DNA from: Epiperipatus broadwayi
Lineage: Eukaryota > Onychophora > Udeonychophora > Euonychophora > Peripatidae
Direction: 5' to 3'
Assembly: GCA_028023455.1 (NCBI GenBank)
Contig: JAQFVV010012490.1
Span: 3,038,001-3,102,000 of the forward strand
Length of the DNA: 64,000 bases
In this document: one piece after another, positions 40,201-46,200 of the stretch
How the letters are laid out: every line of letters starts with the position of its first letter
Numbering within the stretch: position 1 is the first letter of the stretch
Position numbers and translations under genes: made by a program
The notes under the pieces: generated by a model
Database searches by the model: none
What the model saw: the letters and a program-made list of their open reading frames with translations, nothing else
What the model was told of the DNA's origin: nothing

Positions 40201-40643
40201 CCTATATTGTGTTAAAAAATAAAGCCAAAATAGACATAAAGTGATTGAGATAAAAGTTTTTTATGACAAAGAAGTAATGTGCATAGACTGTTTTTTTGAA
40301 AGTATAGAAATCCAAATGGTTATATTATTCAGCATAATGTTAGCATTAAATATATATTCTTTATTAATTTTATGGTTAAATATGTCCAGTGGCAATATAA
40401 ATTAAATATATATATATGTTTGATTAATGCTACAACATGATTTTACTGATATATATATATGCATGCATATGTAGTTATTTCTTTGAAGTTGTAGTTGTCT
40501 GCCATAGAGGTAATGATTCTCAGAGAGCAGTGTTGGCACTCCGGAATCAGCTACAGGACTATCCACAAGTAAAACTAAAGGATTTGATTGGTGGACTTTC
40601 ATCCTGGGCTCAGATTATAGATAATACATTTCCAGAATATTAA
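4135..40643 (+). CDS. MOCS3: MOCS3/Uba4: adenylyltransferase and sulfurtransferase (5'-partial, ten exons)
   Basis: This two-domain cytosolic protein adenylates and then thiocarboxylates the C-terminal glycine of ubiquitin-like sulfur carriers: MOCS2A for molybdopterin and URM1 for tRNA 2-thiouridine. Exons are 4135-4255, 6124-6198, 16777-16894, 24458-24566, 24661-24723, 29209-29372, 29946-29993, 30066-30162, 37152-37244 and 40489-40643. All junctions keep the frame and give 346 residues after a split Gly. The E1/MoeB part shows [15 protein letters not shown] (Asp and Arg-finger residues), an ISKAAS lysine, DATDN, the zinc cysteine pairs CYRC and CAIC, and the TNCSDGG cysteine loop. The rhodanese part has LLVDVRQP and the active-site loop [10 protein letters not shown] with its Cys, and ends in DNTFPEY. 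The animal protein is about 460 residues, so the N-terminal quarter is missing from view. Human MOCS3 is essentially intronless, unlike this gene. Nothing in it suggests a pseudogene. Confidence 0.95.
4256..6123 (+). other. MOCS3 intron a-b
   Basis: The intron has GTAAGT-type and TATAG ends. It is AT-rich with no coding signal. A small perfect hairpin (stem AGATGTTTAATTT) lies at 5672-5708. Just before it, 5620-5645 contains a box-B-like GAGTTCAAATCCC, possibly the remains of a tRNA-derived SINE. Confidence 0.6.
6124..6198 (+). CDS. MOCS3: MOCS3 exon b, ending at a U12-type 5' splice site
   Basis: The acceptor TATAG is at 6119-6123. The 75 bases encode (E)[18 protein letters not shown] and ALNIIS plus two bases of a Lys codon. 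This aligns with the LNS-VECVPY region of MOCS3. No GT donor fits: the protein alignment requires the exon to stop at 6198, directly before ATATCCTTT. Confidence 0.92.
6528..6825 (-). mobile_element. Hairpin-ended retroposon, copy A
   Basis: On the minus strand the copy begins GCCAATAAACATCAC, continues through TTTCTTATGCTTGCT and AAGCAAAACTCT, and ends in the complementary AGAGTTTTGC. The complementary ends (GCAAAACTCT... and ...TTGCACTGAGTGGCAAT) form a stem of about 50 bp. The core contains CTAGTCTGGGGATATTGG, also found in the copies near 13.7 kb and 39.1 kb. Flanks share CTATAAAAG (6519-6527 and 6832-6840). I do not recognise a named family. Confidence 0.7.
7400..8170 (+). pseudogene. 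RTE-like LINE reverse-transcriptase remnant (3' part)
   Basis: Conceptual translation across several stops and frameshifts gives [16 protein letters not shown] (7491-7540), the catalytic FADD box. It continues with a YKYFGQIIN block, [31 protein letters not shown] and [17 protein letters not shown]. It ends [13 protein letters not shown] at about 8117-8155. This is the usual C-terminal layout of RTE-type endonuclease/reverse-transcriptase retroposons, followed by ATGATGATAAAA-like tail DNA. The 5' limit is uncertain: 6870-7400 may be a more decayed part. Confidence 0.8.
9560..10480 (-). pseudogene. Penelope-like RT/endonuclease remnant, left copy
   Basis: Read on the minus strand, 9723-9640 gives [15 protein letters not shown], a GIY-YIG endonuclease start of the Penelope type. 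Upstream of it (10480-10200) decayed reverse-transcriptase sequence matches the better-kept plus-strand copy at 11384-11700. Many stops interrupt the frame. Plus-strand open frames at 9579-9939 and 10437-10775 are antisense shadows of this remnant. Confidence 0.7.
10890..10972. repeat. Perfect tandem duplication inside the Penelope remnant
   Basis: A unit of about 34 bases containing GTTATCATAATCAATTGGAT is repeated twice without changes. Confidence 0.9.
11384..12480 (+). pseudogene. Penelope-like RT/GIY-YIG remnant, right copy
   Basis: Translation gives [20 protein letters not shown] (about 11450-11515), matching the RT motif with a Gly-x-Pro/Met-Gly-Ser core. It continues with [20 protein letters not shown] and YRKPTL (11705-11785). 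An intact stretch at 12024-12242 contains [18 protein letters not shown], the GIY-YIG nuclease start, followed by a stop and LQEHKLMIR. This is the typical Penelope order, RT followed by GIY-YIG. The copy is 5'-truncated and dead. Confidence 0.82.
12780..13518. other. Intron DNA without recognised content
   Basis: The DNA is AT-rich. I see no gene, RNA or repeat boundary here. ATCTGAAGGATCTCTTGTAA near 12846 is slightly less AT-rich but matches nothing that I recognise. Confidence 0.4.
13536..13828 (+). mobile_element. Hairpin-ended retroposon, copy B (long foldback)
   Basis: The element starts GCCAATAAACATCACATGAT and ends GAGTTTTGCC followed by TG. It is flanked by a perfect 17-bp direct repeat, TTTTAAAGTCAATTATA (13519-13535 and 13829-13845). 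The region 13591-13830 folds on itself with arms of about 100 bp, containing CCAATATCCCCA and its complement, much longer than in the other copies. The length of the target duplication argues for reverse-transcription-based insertion rather than cut-and-paste transposition. Confidence 0.78.
13846..16758. other. Intron DNA with an unclassified GC-richer patch at 15830-16340
   Basis: Most of this is AT-rich intron. Between about 15830 and 16340 the composition shifts towards G+C (for example GCGAGACCCGGGGCAACTAA and the run of G at 15902-15911). It could be the remains of a mobile element. No long frame, clear terminal repeat or known motif was found in it. Confidence 0.4.
16777..16894 (+). CDS. 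MOCS3: MOCS3 exon c
   Basis: It encodes [19 protein letters not shown] and then [20 protein letters not shown], ending on a full codon before GTATGT. DATDN holds the Asp that coordinates Mg-ATP in MoeB-type enzymes. SxALRFEGQ is strongly conserved in eukaryotic MOCS3. Confidence 0.96.
16895..18406. other. Intron DNA without recognised content
   Basis: The DNA is AT-rich with a short G run near 17222. I see no coding or repeat structure. Confidence 0.4.
18407..20097 (+). mobile_element. Merlin-like DNA transposon 1, with target duplication
   Basis: The inverted termini begin GGTAATAGTATGTATACTGA at 18415 and the complementary sequence ends at 20089. An 8-bp target duplication, AAAATTTT, sits at 18407-18414 and 20090-20097. 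The left half holds a decayed transposase reading frame. The right half (about 19240-20000) is a degenerate tandem array in which versions of GTTGGTTTATTAAAA or GTTTGTTTATTAAAA recur at about 19335, 19615, 19710 and 19910. An 8-9 bp duplication is the Merlin signature. Confidence 0.85.
18905..19150 (+). pseudogene. Merlin (ISXO2/IS1595-type) transposase N-terminal fragment
   Basis: From 18923 the frame reads [20 protein letters not shown] and KLCVCGRGM, and later [11 protein letters not shown]. It aligns with the intact frame of the second Merlin element (LPTTGCDAVAFLQSKNVLPH, CKCGVSM, TWFDGSGIPL). CVCG is half of the N-terminal zinc ribbon. Stops and at least one frameshift break it. The minus-strand frame 18817-19146 is only its shadow. 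Confidence 0.7.
20098..21060. other. Intron DNA without recognised content
   Basis: This is low-complexity AT-rich DNA. The open frame at 20204-20479 is hydrophobic by composition and has no family features, so I treat it as chance. Confidence 0.4.
21065..22012. mobile_element. Possible pogo/Tigger-like element remnant
   Basis: The left edge has CTGGGTCTCGTTTTATGTGG. The right edge, read on the other strand, has CTGCGTCTTGCTTTATGCAG. Both are followed by TTTTAATGCG-like segments in mirrored positions (near 21100 and 21950). The TTTATGCG-type ends resemble pogo-group termini. No transposase is visible, the ends match imperfectly, and target TA sites were not established. Confidence 0.35.
21585..21690 (+). 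repeat. Interspersed repeat copy 1 (GTGGCTAAC...AAGCCACAATRCATCACAT)
   Basis: About 90 bp starting GTGGCTAACAGGTTTCTCTG and ending AAGCCACAATACATCACAT recurs at 32867-32945. The repeat contains its own short inverted ends (GTGGCT and AGCCAC). The second copy directly follows a LINE remnant, so it may be a LINE 3' tail or a SINE that shares it. Confidence 0.65.
22013..23480. other. Intron DNA without recognised content
   Basis: The DNA is AT-rich. The short open frame 23214-23474 runs antisense to, or just beside, the LINE fragment that follows and shows no family motif. Confidence 0.35.
23480..23920 (-). pseudogene. RTE-like LINE fragment, minus strand
   Basis: Read on the minus strand, 23910-23520 gives [16 protein letters not shown]-like sequence (FADD box lost), then [22 protein letters not shown] and [13 protein letters not shown]. 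It is the same block order as the LINE remnant near 7.5-8.1 kb. It is heavily interrupted. Confidence 0.65.
24458..24566 (+). CDS. MOCS3: MOCS3 exon d: first zinc CxxC and catalytic-cysteine loop
   Basis: The acceptor AG is at 24456-24457 and the donor GTATAT at 24567. It encodes [20 protein letters not shown] and then [20 protein letters not shown] is the first zinc-binding pair. TNCSDGG corresponds to the loop with the adenylation-domain cysteine of the human protein (TNCADGG). Confidence 0.96.
24661..24723 (+). CDS. MOCS3: MOCS3 exon e
   Basis: The exon is 63 bases long after a long T tract and ACAG, separated from exon d by a 94-bp intron. It encodes [19 protein letters not shown] and VD, the conserved helix following the catalytic loop. 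The donor GTAAAT is at 24724. Confidence 0.95.
24724..26339. other. Intron DNA without recognised content
   Basis: Apart from the short tandem duplication near 25.2 kb, this is AT-rich intron with no coding or RNA signal seen. Confidence 0.4.
25192..25256 (+). repeat. Perfect short tandem duplication
   Basis: A unit of about 29-30 bases, beginning GAGGGGTGGATGGGTTATAT, is present twice in a row. There is no divergence between the units, so the duplication looks recent. Confidence 0.9.
26340..27640 (-). pseudogene. RTE-like LINE remnant, minus strand
   Basis: The longest frame (26802-26473) reads [17 protein letters not shown], then [30 protein letters not shown] and [11 protein letters not shown]. 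It parallels the LINE C-terminal blocks KRKVFNQC, LTYG, ERI, and LEW. Upstream on the minus strand (27240-26900), frames with DGNN and [13 protein letters not shown] continue the RT domain. The 3' end at about 26345 gives [13 protein letters not shown], similar to the tail of the plus-strand copy. The plus-strand frame 26573-26764 is a shadow. Confidence 0.7.
27641..29208. other. Intron DNA without recognised content
   Basis: This is an AT-rich stretch before MOCS3 exon f. Nothing was recognised in it. Confidence 0.4.
29209..29372 (+). CDS. MOCS3: MOCS3 exon f: second zinc CxxC and linker to rhodanese
   Basis: The acceptor is TTCTTAG and the donor GTTAGT. It encodes [40 protein letters not shown] and [19 protein letters not shown] is the second zinc pair, and DYEQFCG matches the conserved DYExFCG box of MOCS3. 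The exon ends on a full codon. Confidence 0.96.
29764..29860 (+). mobile_element. Short tRNA-derived retroposon 1, with 17-bp target duplication
   Basis: The insert of 97 bp is flanked by AATTATGTTAATATGCC at 29747-29763 and 29861-29877. It begins GGTCAAACATTGGTAGCCGA and ends GCTTTGACACAT plus an A tract. Inside, GGTAGCC (29775-29781) pairs with GGCTGCC, a box-A-like GTGGTTAGCAC and box-B-like GGGTTCGCTTCCC are present, and the anticodon loop CTTACAA would read valine (TAC). The anticodon stem has decayed, so this is not a working tRNA gene. Confidence 0.85.
29946..29993 (+). CDS. MOCS3: MOCS3 exon g (48 bases)
   Basis: This microexon-like exon follows TTTTTCAG and precedes GTAAGA. It encodes [16 protein letters not shown], sixteen whole codons that bridge the adenylation and rhodanese domains. 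The intron that follows is only 72 bp. Confidence 0.92.
30066..30162 (+). CDS. MOCS3: MOCS3 exon h: start of the rhodanese domain
   Basis: The acceptor is AAATAG. It encodes [20 protein letters not shown] and [12 protein letters not shown], then one base of an Asn codon. LLVDVRxxxE-DIC-LP is the first rhodanese signature. The exon stops at 30162, immediately before GTATCCTTT. Confidence 0.95.
30900..31435 (+). pseudogene. Second Penelope-like element remnant (RT palm and GIY-YIG)
   Basis: The frame from 30915 reads [18 protein letters not shown], then [15 protein letters not shown], the catalytic YVDD box of a Penelope [17 protein letters not shown] follows, the start of a GIY-YIG endonuclease. 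A stop at 31233-31235 and a frameshift then break it. The next frame (31217-31432) continues [18 protein letters not shown] and [16 protein letters not shown], the expected C-terminal end. It is a different subfamily from the composite near 9-12.8 kb. Upstream AT-rich DNA from about 30350 may hold the rest. Confidence 0.8.
31665..32950 (+). pseudogene. Non-LTR retrotransposon remnant, different lineage
   Basis: The first frame gives [20 protein letters not shown] (31693-31752), the FADD box. It continues [20 protein letters not shown] and a NYLEIILSN block. Later frames hold [11 protein letters not shown]-like sequence near 32055, [15 protein letters not shown], and near 32590-32690 [19 protein letters not shown] and [10 protein letters not shown], a Cys/His-rich C-terminus. 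Stops and frameshifts occur throughout. Confidence 0.75.
32867..32947 (+). repeat. Interspersed repeat copy 2
   Basis: It starts GTGGCTAACTAGTTTCTCTG and ends AAGCCACAATGCATCACAT, a diverged copy of the repeat at 21585. Its position at the 3' end of the LINE remnant suggests that it is that LINE's tail. Confidence 0.65.
32951..34928. other. Intron DNA without recognised content
   Basis: This is extremely AT-rich. The minus-strand frame 34272-34511 is made almost only of Ile, Asn, Tyr and Lys codons and is treated as chance. Confidence 0.4.
34929..35181. repeat. 253-bp near-perfect palindrome (foldback element)
   Basis: The arms start TTAAATGTTTTTACTGACTA on the left and TTAAATGCTTTTATTGACTA on the other strand at the right. 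They continue through AAACAATTATT/AATAATTGTTT segments to a centre with AGTCAATCCCTTATTATAAA and its complement. The pairing spans nearly the entire length. It is probably a foldback-type MITE. No target duplication was established and no family is recognised. Confidence 0.75.
35182..37132. other. Intron DNA without recognised content
   Basis: This is AT-rich DNA with only the small palindrome noted above. No coding signal precedes the U12 branch site. Confidence 0.4.
36696..36762. repeat. Small palindrome
   Basis: ACTAGTTTTAAATTTAGTTT and its near complement flank a short AT centre, giving a hairpin with arms of about 28 bp. There is no other feature around it. Confidence 0.7.
37152..37244 (+). 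CDS. MOCS3: MOCS3 exon i
   Basis: It encodes (N)[19 protein letters not shown] and then [11 protein letters not shown] plus one base, ending before GTAGGT. IPI is the conserved strand after the first rhodanese motif. The Lys/Glu-rich helix is the variable segment before the active site. Confidence 0.93.
37245..38923. other. MOCS3 last intron, left part
   Basis: This is a U2-type intron with a GTAGGT donor. It is AT-rich and I recognise no element here. Confidence 0.4.
38934..39201 (+). mobile_element. Hairpin-ended retroposon, copy C
   Basis: It shares the leader CATGATCAC, TTTCTTATGCTTGCT with copies A and B, then GAGGCAAAACTCTCCATA, and ends TATGGATAGTTTTGCCTC. The flanks share TATATTATAA (38924-38933 and 39202-39211). 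The end stem is about 50 bp. The centre keeps CCAATATCCCCAGACTAGTT. The plus-strand open frame 38958-39167 and the minus-strand one at 13671-13862 both arise from this repeat and are not genes. Confidence 0.75.
39212..40488. other. MOCS3 last intron, right part
   Basis: AT-rich. A small inverted repeat near 39440-39500 (AAGATAGAATGGCCGGCCAT with its mirrored TCTATCTTTTC) stands out. Otherwise nothing was recognised. Confidence 0.4.
40489..40643 (+). CDS. MOCS3: MOCS3 last exon: rhodanese active site and C-terminus
   Basis: The acceptor is TTTGAAG. An earlier AG at 40473-40474 leads to an in-frame stop. It encodes [37 protein letters not shown] and [14 protein letters not shown], followed by TAA. 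The Cys in [10 protein letters not shown] is the persulfide-carrying rhodanese cysteine. GGLxxW and the C-terminal DxTFPxY are MOCS3 hallmarks. Confidence 0.97.
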
Positions 40644-40661
40644 AAAAAATGTACACAAACA

Positions 40662-40667
40662 AATAAA
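40662..40667 (+). terminator. MOCS3 poly(A) signal AATAAA
   Basis: AATAAA lies 19 bases after the stop codon and is followed by CTTTCATAAAA, so the 3' UTR would be very short. Other AATAAA-like hexamers occur in this AT-rich DNA, so the cleavage position is inferred. Confidence 0.6.
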
Positions 40668-40689
40668 CTTTCATAAAAAAAAATTTATT

Positions 40690-42640
40690 TTTAGAAAATT
40701 GAAAGAAATTTTGTATTTATAACCTGGAAAAAAAAAAAAAAAAGGTCATTATTGTTTTGAAAAAATAAAGAACTTAAAAATATATTAAATAAAATAATGC
40801 AAATGTAAGGAATAATTTCTTTTATTTTTAATCAATAGTGGATTGTATTGAAAATACAAGTTTGAAATGTCCAGATAATTCATATCCAGTTACTAAATAG
40901 AAAAAAAATAATAGTATGGAAAATGTTAATAAGTAAGAAATCTTTTGTTCTGCAAATGATTAATTAATTTAATTAATAAAGTTAACACTTAATGGATATG
41001 AAGTAATAAAAAATAGTAATTTCACCATTTCTAATTATCCTATTTAAACTTAAATAGGGAGACTTAAATTTCATATCTCCACTTCCACTATTCTATTAAT
41101 ATTGTAATAAAAAAAACTTAGGACAATACTGTTTATAAATATGCAAATCTTTGTATGATATCTTGTTGATTTATGTTAATTCAAAAGAAATTTATACTAT
41201 AAAAATGTAGTCATATTACACTAGTCCTATATTAACCTTTTGACAATTTTTATAAGTATAAATAAATATGAAAATAAGAAAATGATTAAATAAAATAATG
41301 AGAATGTACTTAAATTAAACCAAAATAAAAATACAATAGATAAATGTGATACATAAAAATCAACGTTTAACTGAACACAATGATTAAAGATAGAAATTAA
41401 TTTAATTAAATAACATGGAACTGATAAAACATACTAATTAAGTTTCAATAGTTGGCCTGTTTAAAAATGATCTAATTTTATGTATAATTATTAAAATTTC
41501 TAGCAAATCAGATTGGACTTATGCTTACAATTAAACAAAAGATACCAATATAGTTTTCTTGCATACTATGAAAATATATTTTAAAATATTACCAATTTCA
41601 ATGACATCTACATACTATCCCTATATATTAAGACATTATTCTTAGTTTTCAAATTTGGACACACTTTAAAGGCAGACATTCAACAAAATGACAGTGAATT
41701 AAGAACCGATAGATAAAATATGAGAATAAATAAAGAATACTATTATGAAAGCAATAAGATTACTTTTTGATTAAATCATTAATGACCATGAAACTGGTTT
41801 GAGTATGATGATTAATACCAAAAATCAGGAAAATAACTTTTTTCTTATATATATTTGATTTCGTAATGTAGATCCACATAAAAACTTATCAACTATAACA
41901 TAAAGCCTAGTAAAGCCATCACAAAAGATTTTAATAGTTTTTGCTAAATAGATTTAGTAGTAAAATTAAGAGCCAACAATTTCAGTTATGTTGTGAAGCT
42001 ATAATTTGTTTTACTTCATATTTTGATAAGAAAAATTTGTGATAAGGGATTTATGATCATTAATTTAGATACATCATTACAATATATTCACTGAAATACT
42101 GGATACTTTTTATTATAGATACAAATCTAGCTAGCTAAATTGCAAACCATTTGTTTTAAGTAGCTAGTATAATAAAATAATCATCATATATATGCATAAT
42201 CAATGTTTTTGGCAATTCTGAAGACTTTATTATATTAGGTAATTATTCCTGATCTGTTTGACATGGCCAACTCTTTAGTAAAATAGTTGCAATTTTTGAT
42301 ATTGTGTGTAATATTTGCAATAGATTTAATCTTGACTGTACCACAAGTATCGTAATGATTTTGCACACTATCCCATGAAAATCTTTGGACTTAAAAACTT
42401 TATATTCATTTCATTTATTATAATGGTTTACATTTTAACTTTTCCTTGAATTTTGGCCATAAAAATGAATTGCGCGATGTATTTCTATTTAGATATTATA
42501 AGATTGGAGGCAAGTTGTTACTTTTTTATCATACAATCAAGTATATTCACACAAAAAAGCCAAAACTATAACAATTCATTTTTGGGTTATTTTAATATTT
42601 AAAATATAATTATTTTTTAAAAAAAATAGAGAATCAAAGA
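40690..42640. other. Spacer between two convergent gene ends
   Basis: This AT-rich DNA lies between the MOCS3 3' end on the + strand and the probable 3' end of the NOP53-like gene on the - strand. I see no gene or repeat in it. Confidence 0.5.
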
Positions 42641-42658
42641 ATGCAACACATTTTAAGA

Positions 42659-42664
42659 TTTATT
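42659..42664 (-). terminator. Candidate poly(A) signal for the NOP53-like gene
   Basis: AATAAA on the minus strand lies about 490 bases downstream of the proposed stop codon. In such AT-rich DNA a chance hexamer is quite possible. It only fits if the exon at 43155-43212 is terminal. Confidence 0.35.
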
Positions 42665-43154
42665 ACAAATATTCAGAGAAAAATATTGTATCTATACATT
42701 TCGAAAAAACATTTGAGAAGATAGCTTGCAACAATGAAATATAAAGATTATTATTACAAAAAGAAGTTTGGCAAAAAAAAAAACAAACAGCTGTTTTTCT
42801 GAAATATAAATATGTGGAATTAAGCTTTGCTTCAAGTAAACCATACCCTAGTATTGCCTGCCACTCACATAACATTAGCTTTAAGATCTATAATAAAAAT
42901 AGATGTCTATTTACCAATCTATATTACACAGTTAGTAGCACTGGCTATCTAAAAAAAAAAATTAACTCTGTATAGGAAATCCTCAAACTCTATCCAGATC
43001 ATAGCAAATTTACAAGTCGGGTCAGATCTAATTAGTTAGGAAAAATAGAGTAAGTATGATAACCTTCAAAATATTCACTATAATTAAGATTTTAAACTAA
43101 TTAGAAAGCTTAAATGTTTAAATAAAAATTGATTCATAAAAATAATAAGCTAAC

Positions 43155-43212
43155 TTACGTAATCCGTTTAATGGGCCATGGCTCATATTGTTTCATACGT
43201 GGTGGTGGAGGT
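43155..43212 (-). CDS. NOP53: NOP53-like last exon
   Basis: The acceptor TTTCCTTTAAG precedes 43212. One base completes a Lys codon, then PPPPRMKQYEPWPIKRIT and TAA. The phase matches the previous exon. The sequence around the stop also reads GTAAGT, a perfect 5' splice site (donor at 43158-43153), so the exon might instead splice onward and the protein could continue. The family usually ends soon after this point, so I prefer the stop. Confidence 0.6.
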
Positions 43213-46200
43213 CTTAAAGGAAAAAAAAAGAATGAGACAAAGTATATTTTAATTTATATTTATTATATACATATATATATATGGAAATAAAATATGTATA
43301 AATTTATTTTAAAAATTGAAAAGACTGAATTTTCATTAAATTTAATCAAATTATAATAAAAATGCTTTTCAGAAAGGATTAGAAAAAGCTTTTGTATTAG
43401 TGAATATATTTTTTATATTTGTAACTTTGAATTCATTGGATACAGTCAACATATTACGAATTTATTTTTTTCACAAAAGAGGGATGTTAAATAATGAAAA
43501 TAACATTAATCAAAAATATATACATTTTTATAAATTACATTTATATCATAAAATATAGGTTAGATTTATCTTTCCATGATCACCTTCAAAAACAATTTCA
43601 CAACTCATTAGACTATCTTTTTTTCTCTCTCACTTATTTATAGTTACTTCATATCTGTTTTTTTAAAAAAATAAAAATAATGAAAAAAGCAAAAATAGAT
43701 AACACCCACAGCTACGATTTAGAATTGCTATTAAAATCATTATTCATTTATATACATAAAATAAACTTCCAGTCTTCTGAATAAAGTTTTATATACATTC
43801 ATTTTATTGAAATTATTCTAGATGTCTTTTGTTGTACAAACTGTAAAATATATTATTAATAAATAGAAAGTATTAACACAAATTTGAAGAAGTATTTTTT
43901 GTTTTATTAAAAATAAAAAAAGCATAATTAAATCAATTGTTAATTCACGATTAAGATGATAAATATCATTTGAGATTAAAATTCAATCAAATTTTTAAAA
44001 TTTTACAATGTGGGGAAAAAAATATTGCATTGTTTTAAATGGACTTTTTTAGACCAACATTTTAAGAACATTATATATGACATTTTAGGGAAAAGTATAA
44101 AGGATATGCTGGAACCAGATAACACAATACAAAAGAAAAAAGATGTGGCAGATGAAAATCAGTTTAAATCGAGAAAATAATAAATGTATTTTACATCAAT
44201 GATAAATCTTACCATAATCACATTATACACAGAATTAGTACATTGCATGTTGAATATATATCTATTTTCTATACTTTTAACAAAATCTATTTCCCTTAAT
44301 TAAAAGTGCATTCAAATTGCTGCAATTCTTAAGTTAGTTTTTTTACTGTTCCATTGTAAATTTTACAGGCTTCTTAATATTTTATACTAATAATGTATTA
44401 TCAGTCAACAAATTCTCACTTTAACTGTTAATTTCAATATTTAACTTTGTTTGCATAAATCCCATATTAATCACCAGTTCTAAGTTCAACAGAGTTAGCA
44501 TTTCTCTTCATATATTCAGGACAGTCGAAACTATAAGCAAAATAAAGAAGGACTTTTATAAAAAAAGATTGTATTAAAGTGTATAAGAAGAGGTTATATA
44601 AAAATTTAAATCTGATGCACTAAGAAGTCTTTTCATCCAAATAATTAATACTCATTTTAGAATTTCTGAATATATGATCGTCTCATTGTCTCACTTATTC
44701 CATTTTAACATTTTTTTTTTTGTTCTATATTTAACAGATTTACAATTTAAAACTATTCAATGAAAAACCTTTTCAAAATATTAAAATTTTGATCAATTTT
44801 TTATTTTTATCTTCTCTACATTGCAGATTTATAACTCCTTTTTTAACTGAAAACTATTTTTTAAATAAAATACATCTAGTTTACAAAAATCTAGAATTTC
44901 CTAGTGATACTTAATGTTATGTGCATTAGATTAGTTGTTCTAAAAATCTCATTTTCTAGGGATAAATTTAAAAAGAGAAATGACATAAGTGTTTAAGTCT
45001 TTTCTATTTCATTTTGTAAGTCACATTTTTCTCTCTTTATATATAATTTTCATGTTAAATATTTTCCAACAAATTTTCTTTACTTCAGCATCTTATTAAT
45101 TTGACATATTGTCAGATTAGAACTATGATTTTTTATGACAATGTTATAATATAATTAAGGTTCATAGATGACTTTTGGATTATCATTATAAAAATGTTCA
45201 GATTTTTAAAAAATCTAATATTGTTGACCTAATTTTTCACAGATTGAGTTTAAACACAAGTAGTAAAAATAGATGTCAGTCATTCACAAAAAAAAGTTAA
45301 AAATTTATATGATACTCAGTTTGGTATATATTTTTGTTGATAATAAAGGTATCTGCAACATTGGCAGGCTGCCAAAATATAGTTTCTCTGAAACAATTGT
45401 AGATCTATATTGTTAGATAAGTAGATTGTTTAGATTCAAAACCATAAGATATTGAAATTTTGAGGACTTTTATTTTGAATAGTGAAATATAAGATTACCA
45501 AATGGATTCACTTCTTTGTATGCTAGATTTTTCTTAGTGAAGGGCAAATTTCCAAAATTGTGATTTATTGCAAGTATTGACTATGATTCTGTTATTAATT
45601 ACATGATAAAAATAAAGAATTCTATTTAGGAAGAGTTAATAGCTTTGTTATAATTTACAATGTCATAACTATCTAACTGATACTTAAGGCCAATATTTCA
45701 TCTAAATGATAATAATTTAAAATACTAGGGAACTAAGAATTCATAAAACTTAATAAGAGAAAGATTACATTAAAAAGTAATGGTTTACATAACATAATTA
45801 ATATTATTGACACAATGGTAATAGCTGTTTCAATTCCTGATAAAAGGAAATTAAAAAATAAAAAGAATCATAGAGATATAACATGTTATAATAACCATGA
45901 GAATTATGACATCTATGCCTTGATTTTTGATAGAACCTTTCTGGTTAGATTTCAAAGAAAAAAAAAATCATACTAAGGAGCAATAACAATACTATTAATG
46001 ATGGAAGAAATGAGAGTAATACATTGATTGATTATTTAATGTTATGAAAGTTAGATTTATAGCTGTTATAGTATGATGTTTTTTGCTGATGAGAATATTC
46101 TAATTATTGAAAGATCAGTTGCCTACAAATATTATATTAGTAAATTTTTATATTCTTTAATATTTCATAATAAGTAATTTTTAATGTTTGCTTTTGATAA

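Noticed and set aside
42663-42875. 70-codon minus-strand frame after the NOP53-like exon
   Set aside because: It overlaps the presumed 3' UTR and the poly(A) signal and shows no family motif. It was kept only as a possibility if the GTAAGT at 43158 is a real donor.
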